A stretch of 10,855 bases of DNA from an uncultured Erysipelotrichaceae bacterium (lineage in GTDB: Bacteria; Bacillota_I; Bacilli_A; Erysipelotrichales; Erysipelotrichaceae), in assembly GCA_902782505.1 (NCBI GenBank), contig CACZNO010000122.1, positions 1-10,855 of the forward strand, in the 5' to 3' direction. The stretch's first letter is position 1. Each line of letters opens with the position of its first letter. A program made the translations under genes and the position numbers. Below are positions 6,025 through 10,855 of the stretch, piece after piece. The notes under the pieces are model-generated. The model was not told where the DNA came from. It saw only the letters and a list, made by a program, of their open reading frames with translations, and searched no databases.

Positions 6025-6951
6025 GTGCGTAAAATCAAGACCTCGGTTACCGTGACTCACACGCTGATGTTACTGTTCGCAGCGATGCTGTGGGGTTTTG
6101 CGTTTGTGGCGCAGTCGATCGGCGCCGACTACATGGATCCGTATTCGTTCTCGTGCTTCCGCAGCTGGATCACGGTTCTGGCGCTCCTGCCGGTCATCGC
6201 TCTTTCGGATGCGTTCATGAAAGCTCATTACGGGATTACGCAGAAGCCGAAAAATGCCGCGGAACGGAAACATCTTGTCCGCGGAGGGATGATCGCAGGA
6301 CTGTTTGTGTTCCTGTTATCGCTGTTCCAGCAGATCGGAATCGCGTACGTACCGACCGCCAAGGCAGGCTTTATGACCGCGATGTACATCATCCTGGTGC
6401 CGGTATCTTCGGTGCTGTTCGGAAAGAAACTGCGCCCGGTCATCCTCGGGTGCGTCGTACTGTCCTTTATAGGAATGTATCTTCTGACCAATCCGACCGG
6501 AGGAGGGTTCGGATTCGGCGAATGGATGATGATCGGCGCGACGTTATCCGCCACCGCGCAGATCATGGCGATCGACCACTTCTGCCAGAACGTGGACGGC
6601 GTACGTTTATCGTTTATGCAGTTTCTGACGATGGCGGTGTTGTCAACGGTTGCGATGTTCGTGGCGGGACATCCGGAATGGGAAACCATCAAGGCAGCGA
6701 TGCCGGCGATCTTATACACCGCGATTGTCTCGGGCGGACTGGCATATACTCTGCAGATCATCGGACAGAGAAATCTGGACCCGACGATCGCTTCCCTGGC
6801 CATGTGCATGGAATCCGTATTCAGTGCGGTCGGGGGATGGATCTTCTTACATCAAAATCTTTCGGCGCGGGAATGGACCGGCTGCGCGGTGATGTTCGCG
6901 GCCATTGTGCTGGCAAATCTGCCTTCAAGGAGAAAAGACCATGAAAAATAA
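6025..6951 (+). CDS. DMT-superfamily (EamA) transporter
   Basis: A protein of about 308 aa from GTG 6025, with two EamA repeats and about ten hydrophobic segments, typical of drug/metabolite transporters. Recognisable family stretches are MLWGFAFVAQ near the N-terminus and YVPTAKAGFMTAMYIILVP, which closes the first repeat. GGLAYTLQIIGQRNLDPTIA and MESVFSAVGGWIFLHQNLS lie in the second repeat. It likely exports a small metabolite, but the substrate cannot be read from sequence. The reading frame is open further upstream into rpiB, yet that part is on the far side of the rpiB terminator. GTG 6025 keeps the complete first helix and a short basic N-tail; ATG 6067 would cut into that helix. Neither start has a ribosome binding site. 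The 3' end overlaps the carboxypeptidase start by 11 bp, suggesting coupling. Confidence 0.88.
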   Translation: MRKIKTSVTVTHTLMLLFAAMLWGFAFVAQSIGADYMDPYSFSCFRSWITVLALLPVIALSDAFMKAHYGITQKPKNAAERKHLVRGGMIAGLFVFLLSLFQQIGIAYVPTAKAGFMTAMYIILVPVSSVLFGKKLRPVILGCVVLSFIGMYLLTNPTGGGFGFGEWMMIGATLSATAQIMAIDHFCQNVDGVRLSFMQFLTMAVLSTVAMFVAGHPEWETIKAAMPAILYTAIVSGGLAYTLQIIGQRNLDPTIASLAMCMESVFSAVGGWIFLHQNLSAREWTGCAVMFAAIVLANLPSRRKDHEK

Positions 6952-8212
6952 GTTTCATTTATCTTACAAAGTACTTCTGAATCTGCTGCTCGCTGTTATG
7001 CTGCTGGTTTCCTTCGGTGCTTCGGCGCACGCGGAAGAGAACGAGCCGGATCTGACCGCGCAGTATGTCTACCTGTACGATCCGTATACGAATCAGGTTC
7101 TTTACGAGAAAAACTCCACCGAACGGATGTACCCGGCGTCCATGACGAAATTCATGACCGCGGTGGTCGCGACGGAAAAACTGACCGATCTTGACCGCCG
7201 GGTAACGATTTCTTCGGAAATGCTGGCGGGATTATCCGCACGCGGCGCCAGTGTTGCCGGCTATTCCGTCGGGGATGAACCGACCGTCAAGGATCTTCTT
7301 TACGCCATGTTATTGCCTTCCGGGGCGGATGCGGCCAACGCGCTGGCGATCGCGTCTTCCGGCAGTCTCGGCGGATTTGCGAAGGAAATGAACGAAATGG
7401 CAGCCCGCATCGGGATGGAACACAGCCATTTCACCAGTCCGCACGGATTGCACGACGACGATCACTATACGACGGCGGAAGATCTCGGGAAGCTTTTGAC
7501 CTTCGCGCAGAAAAACGATCTGATCCGCGAAATCATCCGGACCTGGAAATACGAAGCCGGACCGGTTGCCTCGCATCCCAACGGAATGACGTTCTTCTCG
7601 ACGTCCTTAACGATTATTCAAAACGGAACCGTGAAGATTCCGGGATATGACGGAGGAAAGACCGGATTTACGGGACAGGCGGGTAGATGCCTGGAATTCT
7701 ACGCGGAAATCAACGGGATGGAGCTTGTCGCGGTAGTCGCCAAGAGCCGCAATGACTACGAAAGCCTCCAGCACCTGAAGGATTCCGGGGAATTGATGTT
7801 GTGGACGGGGACGACCTATGCGCGTTATGAGGCAGAAGGTCCGTACCGCGATATCACGGTGCAGTATATCGACAGTACTGAAACGGTGCACACCTATTTG
7901 CCGTTTAAGGTGGAATACGACGTGCGGATTGCCCATCCTCCGGTCATTGAGGCAGACATCCCGGAAACGGTGGAGGGAGATTTCCGCAAACAGAAACTGA
8001 AATATCCGGTACGGGTCGTACTGGATGACGGAACGGTTTTGAAAGAAGGCGTCATCGAGGTTGTGATCCCGAAGGAACCGGAGCCCGTGAAGCGGTTCTG
8101 GAAACTCTACGGCGTCTATATCGCCTGCGGTATAGGAGCGCTGGCCCTGGTGATTGTACTGGCGGCGGCAGCCCGGCCGAAAAAGAAGAAAAGAAAGAAA
8201 AAGAACGCCTGA
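6941..8212 (+). CDS. D-alanyl-D-alanine carboxypeptidase (PBP5/DacF-like)
   Basis: A 423-aa secreted penicillin-binding protein that trims the terminal D-Ala from peptidoglycan stem peptides. Visible parts are a signal peptide (1-31, hydrophobic core then ASAHA before EEN) and the catalytic SxxK as Ser67-Met-Thr-Lys70 in YPASMTK. The second motif appears as SGA (127-129) in LLPSGADAANAL where PBP5-type enzymes usually have SxN, and KTG is at 240-242 in DGGKTGFTG. A C-terminal beta domain (about 300-385) is followed by a true hydrophobic membrane segment (YIACGIGALALVIVLAAAA) and a very basic tail rich in Lys. This places the enzyme on the outer face of the membrane with a cytoplasmic polybasic tail, rather than the amphipathic helix of E. 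coli PBP5. The start at 6941 is fixed by AAGGAG 8 nt upstream and the signal peptide. It overlaps the DMT gene, so the two are one transcript. Confidence 0.92.
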   Translation: MKNKFHLSYKVLLNLLLAVMLLVSFGASAHAEENEPDLTAQYVYLYDPYTNQVLYEKNSTERMYPASMTKFMTAVVATEKLTDLDRRVTISSEMLAGLSARGASVAGYSVGDEPTVKDLLYAMLLPSGADAANALAIASSGSLGGFAKEMNEMAARIGMEHSHFTSPHGLHDDDHYTTAEDLGKLLTFAQKNDLIREIIRTWKYEAGPVASHPNGMTFFSTSLTIIQNGTVKIPGYDGGKTGFTGQAGRCLEFYAEINGMELVAVVAKSRNDYESLQHLKDSGELMLWTGTTYARYEAEGPYRDITVQYIDSTETVHTYLPFKVEYDVRIAHPPVIEADIPETVEGDFRKQKLKYPVRVVLDDGTVLKEGVIEVVIPKEPEPVKRFWKLYGVYIACGIGALALVIVLAAAARPKKKKRKKKNA

Positions 8213-8222
8213 TTTACACCGG

Positions 8223-8258
8223 AGCGGTTTTGTAAAGAGAACGCTTGCGCAAACCGCT
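8223..8258. repeat. Inverted repeat upstream of the flotillin leader
   Basis: AGCGGTTT (8223-8230) and its exact complement AAACCGCT (8251-8258) enclose 20 nt, which themselves contain CGC-TT-GCG. No T run follows on the plus strand, so it is a poor terminator for the carboxypeptidase gene. The right arm sits directly after the candidate -35 of the flotillin leader, so an operator role is possible. Confidence 0.45.
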
Positions 8259-8273
8259 AAGGCCGGCTATGAT
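8245..8273 (+). promoter_or_regulatory. Candidate promoter of the riboswitch-flotillin transcript
   Basis: TTGCGC (8245-8250) and TATGAT (8268-8273) are spaced by 17 bp, with 3 of 6 and 5 of 6 consensus matches. The predicted transcript start, about 8279-8281, falls right at the 5' strand of the riboswitch P1 helix, which supports the call. Confidence 0.55.
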
Positions 8274-8278
8274 GAAGA

Positions 8279-8374
8279 CACCTGAGGGAGTAACAGGCGA
8301 AACAAACGCGGCAGTTCGTCAGCACGTGAATTTGATCCACACTCACCGGACTGCATGAAATTGTGAGACTCAAG
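8279..8374 (+). ncRNA. yybP-ykoY-family (Mn2+) riboswitch aptamer
   Basis: The leader shows the ordered hallmarks of the yybP-ykoY motif, compared from memory with the Lactococcus lactis example. The L1-like GGGAGTAA (8286-8293) corresponds to GGGGAGUAGC. A short P2 follows (GCG 8297-8299, CGC 8307-8309). The next helix is GCAGT (8311-8315) with ACTGC (8350-8354), enclosing the metal-site loop TCGTCA (8316-8321) and the conserved TCACCGG (8343-8349). The closing strand GTGAGACT (8363-8370) corresponds to AGCAAGACC. P1 is short: TGAG (8283-8286) with CTCA (8369-8372). Published members bind Mn2+ across the L1 and L3 loops and usually turn genes on. L1 deviates from the strongest consensus (A for the first G, AAC for AGC), so the match should be tested with a covariance model. 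Confidence 0.8.
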
Positions 8375-8395
8375 TACAGTGATTCTGTGCTTGGG
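8369..8395 (+). promoter_or_regulatory. Switching hairpin of the riboswitch expression platform
   Basis: CTCAAGTACAG (8369-8379) pairs with CTGTGCTTGGG (8385-8395), 11 bp including two G-U pairs, with loop TGATT. Its 5' arm reuses CTCA (8369-8372), the 3' strand of aptamer helix P1, so the two structures exclude each other. Part of it (8374-8381) can alternatively pair with 8423-8430 in the terminator. Confidence 0.6.
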
Positions 8396-8407
8396 AAAAA
8401 GAAAGAC

Positions 8408-8443
8408 AACACCGGCACGGAACACTGTGCCGGTGTTTTGTAT
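8408..8443 (+). terminator. Riboswitch-controlled terminator before flotillin
   Basis: An 11-bp perfect stem, AACACCGGCAC (8408-8418) with GTGCCGGTGTT (8427-8437), has an 8-nt loop and is followed by TTGTAT, giving a short U-rich tail (TTTTGTAT from 8436). Its place between the aptamer and the flotillin ribosome binding site fits transcription attenuation. The tail is modest, so termination may be incomplete. Confidence 0.7.
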
Positions 8444-8465
8444 GAAGGCCTGTACAAAAACGCGG

Positions 8466-8504
8466 CAATTCATTCGAAGGGGAGGAAAAACAATGAATGA
8501 ATTG
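8466..8504 (+). promoter_or_regulatory. Inverted repeat bracketing the flotillin RBS and start codon
   Basis: CAATTCATTC (8466-8475) is the exact complement of GAATGAATTG (8495-8504). The 19-nt loop holds the Shine-Dalgarno sequence AAGGGGAGG (8477-8485) and the first two bases of the ATG (8493-8495), with the G in the stem. If formed in mRNA, this 10-bp stem could influence initiation. Confidence 0.5.
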
Positions 8505-9965
8505 GAACTCTTAACGCTATTGAAGTATGCTGGAATCGCAGGTATTGTATTGCTCGTAATTCTGTTCTTTGTCGCAGGATATGTGAAGGCTTCGCCGGAT
8601 ATCGCGGTCATCATCTCCGGTCTGAAAAAGACGCCGCGGGTGCTGATCGGACGCGCGGGATTCAAAATTCCGTTCCTGGAAAAAGTGGACCATCTCCATT
8701 TAGGCCAGATCAGCGTCGATATCAAGACGGATTCCTACATTCCGACCAATGACTTCATCAACGTGAAAGTTGACGCGATCGCGAAGATCCGGGTCGATAC
8801 GAGCCCGGAAGGAATGCTGAAGGCGGAACGCAACTTCCTAAACAAGAAACCGGAAATGATCGCGATGGACTTACAGGATTCCTTACAGGGAAACATGCGT
8901 GAAATCATCGGCACCCTGGACCTGAAGACCATTAACACCGACCGTGATTCCTTCAGCGATCAGGTTATGGCGAAAGCTTCCAAGGACATGGAAAAACTCG
9001 GTATCGAGATCCTGTCCTGCAATATTCAGAATGTCACCGATGAAAACGGCTTGATCAACGATCTGGGTATGGACAATACCGCCAAGATCAAGAAAGACGC
9101 GGCGATTGCGAAAGCGGAAGCGGACCGTGACGTGGCGATTGCGAAGGCAGACGCGGATAAGGCGGCCAATGATGCCAGAGTAGCGGCGGCGACGGAAATC
9201 GCACAGAAGAACACCGAACTCAGCATCAAACAGTCGGAACTGAAGAGCCGTGCGGACGTCGCGAAGGCGGAAGCGGATGCGGCGTATGAAATCCAGAATC
9301 AGCAGCAGCAGAAAGTCATTCAGACCGAAACCGTCAATGCGCAGATCGCCAAGGCGGAACGCCAGGCAGAGTTACGTCAGAAGGAAGTTACCGTACGCGA
9401 ACAGGAACTGGCCGCAGCGGTCATGAAGAAAGCGGACGCAGAGAAATATGCGGTGGAAAAAGCGGCGGAAGCGGCTTTGGTGAAACAGCAGAGAGAAGCG
9501 GATGCCTTACAGTATGCGGCAGAACGCAACGCGGCGGCGATCCGTGCGAAATATGAAGCGGAAGCGGCCGGCATTGCGGCCAAGGGCAAAGCGGAAGCGG
9601 AAGCTGCCAGACTGAAAGGTTTGGCGGAAGCGGAAGCCATGGAAAAGAAAGCCGAAGCCTACAAGAAATACAACGGCGCGGCAATGGCGGAAATGATGAT
9701 CAAGATCATGCCGCAGATGGCTGCCGAAATTGCGAAACCGTTAGGCCAGATCGACAAGATCAATATCTACGGCACTTCCGGAAACGGCGATACCGGAGCG
9801 TCCCAGATCTCCGCAAATCTCCCGGTCGTCATGAAACAGGTATTCGATACGATGTCCGAAGCGACCGGCGTAGACCTCACGGAAATCATGCGTGCGGGTA
9901 CCTACGACGCGAAAGTAAACAAAAACATTCACCTGGACGGCGATCTGAAGACAGCCAACAACTAG
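8493..9965 (+). CDS. floT: Flotillin (SPFH/band-7 family, FloT-like)
   Basis: A 490-aa membrane scaffold protein, close to B. subtilis FloT (about 509 aa). One N-terminal hydrophobic segment (about 12-30) is followed by the SPFH domain (about 31-210, with the flotillin-like GLKKTPRVLIGRAGFKIPF at 43-61). A long Ala/Glu/Lys-rich coiled-coil region with many AEA repeats (about 200-400) precedes the C-terminal flotillin segment (MMIKIMPQMAAEIAKPLG). Flotillins oligomerise at the inner leaflet and organise lipid domains and membrane protein complexes. The start is set by AAGGGGAGG 7 nt before the ATG; the frame is open back to 8379, but that part is riboswitch leader. The usual partner gene for an NfeD-type protein is not adjacent on either side. 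Regulation is likely by the upstream yybP-ykoY-type RNA, implying metal-dependent expression. Confidence 0.93.
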   Translation: MNELELLTLLKYAGIAGIVLLVILFFVAGYVKASPDIAVIISGLKKTPRVLIGRAGFKIPFLEKVDHLHLGQISVDIKTDSYIPTNDFINVKVDAIAKIRVDTSPEGMLKAERNFLNKKPEMIAMDLQDSLQGNMREIIGTLDLKTINTDRDSFSDQVMAKASKDMEKLGIEILSCNIQNVTDENGLINDLGMDNTAKIKKDAAIAKAEADRDVAIAKADADKAANDARVAAATEIAQKNTELSIKQSELKSRADVAKAEADAAYEIQNQQQQKVIQTETVNAQIAKAERQAELRQKEVTVREQELAAAVMKKADAEKYAVEKAAEAALVKQQREADALQYAAERNAAAIRAKYEAEAAGIAAKGKAEAEAARLKGLAEAEAMEKKAEAYKKYNGAAMAEMMIKIMPQMAAEIAKPLGQIDKINIYGTSGNGDTGASQISANLPVVMKQVFDTMSEATGVDLTEIMRAGTYDAKVNKNIHLDGDLKTANN

Positions 9966-9971
9966 ATCCCG

Positions 9972-10010
9972 GAAAAAAAGAAACCCCAGCCTGACCGGGC
10001 TGGGGTTTTT
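9972..10010. terminator. Bidirectional terminator between convergent genes
   Basis: AAACCCCAGCC (9981-9991) pairs with GGCTGGGGTTT (9998-10008), with a 6-nt loop. T's follow on the plus strand (10006-10010), and an A-rich tract (9972-9983) gives T's on the minus strand. It can therefore end both flotillin and the convergent oxidoreductase gene. Confidence 0.92.
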
Positions 10011-10023
10011 ACTGTGCAGGAAA

Positions 10024-10855
10024 TTATTCTTTCGGTAAGGACTGTAAGTATTCGTGCATGGCTTCCGCGGTTTTCTTGGAAGCGGCAACAGCTTCGACCA
10101 CCGTCTTGGCGCCGGATACGACGTCGCCGGAAGTAAAGACGCCGGGTCTTGTCGTATGGCCGTTTTCATCCGCAATCAACAAGCCCCTGCGGTCGGTTTC
10201 CAGGCCTTCGGTCGTGGAAACGATCCGGTTCATGGCACCCTGGGATACCGCGACAATGACGCTGTCAGAGGGGAAGAAGGTCTCGCTGCCTTCGACATTT
10301 ACGCGTTTTCCGTTCTCGTCCTCCTTCGTGTCCATGAAGATGACACCGTCGTCCTTGATTTCGACCGGGGTCTTGTTGAATTCGAAACGCACGCCTTCGA
10401 GTTTTGCGTAGGAGACTTCGTATTGCGACGCGGAGATCTGTTCGGATCTTGCGAAACAGATCACGTTGCGGGAACCGTGGCGAATCGCGGTGCGCGCAAC
10501 GTCCATCGCGGAGTTTCCGACGCCGATGATGTTGACGGTATTGCCGAGATGGTAGGCGTCCGGGGAAGTCAGGTAGTCAATGGCGAAATGGACGTTGCCA
10601 AGCGATTCTCCCTTGATGACTAACGTCTTGGGCCGCCAGGTGCCGGTTCCGACGAAGATGGCCTTGTAACCGTCGCGGAACAGATCGTCCACCGTGATGG
10701 AAGTTCCGATTGTGGTATTGGGGCGTACCTTGATTCCCTTTAAGCGGAGATGACGGTATTCGAAGTCATCCAGAACGGATTTCGGCAGACGGAATTCCGG
10801 AATGCCGTAACGCAATACACCGCCGATCTTATCGCGGATTTCAAAAATTGTTACA
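10024..10855 (-). CDS. GltD/NfnB-like FAD-NAD(P) oxidoreductase, 5' end outside window
   Basis: The 276 C-terminal residues of a flavoprotein of the glutamate synthase small subunit (GltD) family, which includes NfnB-type and other NAD(P)H oxidoreductases. The reading frame runs off the right edge without a start. Visible residues begin VTIFEIRDKIGGVLRYGIPE, the segment just after the first FAD dinucleotide fold in this family; RLPK follows. Next come GTGTWRPK, the second nucleotide-binding fold NIIGVGNSAMDVARTAIRHG (NAD(P) site), and the C-terminal FAD motif PGVFTSGDVVSGAKTVVEAVAA. The fold passes electrons between NAD(P)H and a partner subunit or acceptor. No glutamate synthase large subunit is in the window, so its partner is unknown. 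The gene is convergent with flotillin and shares its terminator. Confidence 0.9.
   Translation of the reverse strand, partial: VTIFEIRDKIGGVLRYGIPEFRLPKSVLDDFEYRHLRLKGIKVRPNTTIGTSITVDDLFRDGYKAIFVGTGTWRPKTLVIKGESLGNVHFAIDYLTSPDAYHLGNTVNIIGVGNSAMDVARTAIRHGSRNVICFARSEQISASQYEVSYAKLEGVRFEFNKTPVEIKDDGVIFMDTKEDENGKRVNVEGSETFFPSDSVIVAVSQGAMNRIVSTTEGLETDRRGLLIADENGHTTRPGVFTSGDVVSGAKTVVEAVAASKKTAEAMHEYLQSLPKE

Noticed and set aside
6090..6944. Long plus-strand open frame inside the DMT gene
   Set aside because: The translation is rich in Arg/Gly/Asp with no recognisable domain and is wholly inside the transporter gene in another frame.
8379..8492. In-frame upstream extension of the flotillin gene
   Set aside because: It runs through the switching hairpin and terminator and gives a Cys/Arg-rich stretch unlike flotillins; the strong AAGGGGAGG lies just before 8493.
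9040..9680. Repetitive GCGGAAGCG-type DNA within flotillin
   Set aside because: It is explained by the Ala/Glu/Lys-rich coiled-coil codons of the flotillin domain, not by a DNA repeat element.
10054..10623. Plus-strand open frame opposite the oxidoreductase gene
   Set aside because: It is antisense to a clearly recognised flavoprotein, has no ribosome binding site of note and resembles no protein I know.
10813..10815. TTG as the start of the oxidoreductase gene
   Set aside because: The reading frame continues to the window edge with conserved family sequence upstream, so the true start lies outside the window.

Overview
The window reads as chromosome of a low-GC-lineage Gram-positive (Firmicutes/Bacillota-type) bacterium with a moderately high GC content. 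The evidence is strong AGGAGG-type ribosome binding sites, short rho-independent terminators, a glucose/glucoside-family PTS, a DacF-like D,D-carboxypeptidase, a FloT-type flotillin and a yybP-ykoY-type RNA leader. Leucine is written very often as TTA despite the GC-rich background. This would fit an Erysipelotrichaceae-like gut or oral organism, but that placement is only an inference.

Left part (1-5400): a sugar-uptake locus. An RpiR/SIS-family regulator on the minus strand (133-975) faces a plus-strand operon. The operon encodes a GH1 6-phospho-beta-glycosidase (1175-2683), a PTS EIIBC permease (2714-4117), a separate Crr-type EIIA (4203-4706) and an Asp/Glu-racemase-like protein lacking one catalytic Cys (4719-5369), and ends at a terminator (5372-5398). 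The logic is import and phosphorylation of a beta-glucoside, intracellular hydrolysis of the sugar phosphate, and control by a sugar-phosphate-sensing regulator. The 199-bp divergent intergenic region holds two perfect dyads that could be operators. A 15-bp hairpin lies between EIIBC and EIIA.

Middle part (5400-8212): rpiB (5468-5935) has its own promoter and terminator. A DMT/EamA transporter (about 6025-6951) overlaps by 11 bp a secreted, membrane-anchored D-Ala-D-Ala carboxypeptidase (6941-8212). The rpiR and DMT genes both lack a Shine-Dalgarno sequence and have a -10-like box so close that their mRNAs may be leaderless.

Right part (8213-10855): the most interesting region. A promoter at about 8245-8273 starts a roughly 210-nt leader with the hallmarks of the yybP-ykoY Mn2+ riboswitch (about 8279-8374), then a switching hairpin and a terminator. 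Downstream is a full-length flotillin (8493-9965) with no NfeD partner beside it. yybP-ykoY RNAs normally control metal exporters and other membrane proteins, so a manganese-responsive flotillin is a testable new link. A second perfect 10-bp inverted repeat brackets the flotillin ribosome binding site and start codon. A bidirectional terminator separates flotillin from a convergent, 5'-truncated GltD/NfnB-like FAD/NAD(P) oxidoreductase (10024-10855). I saw no tRNA, rRNA, IS element, CRISPR array or prophage gene.
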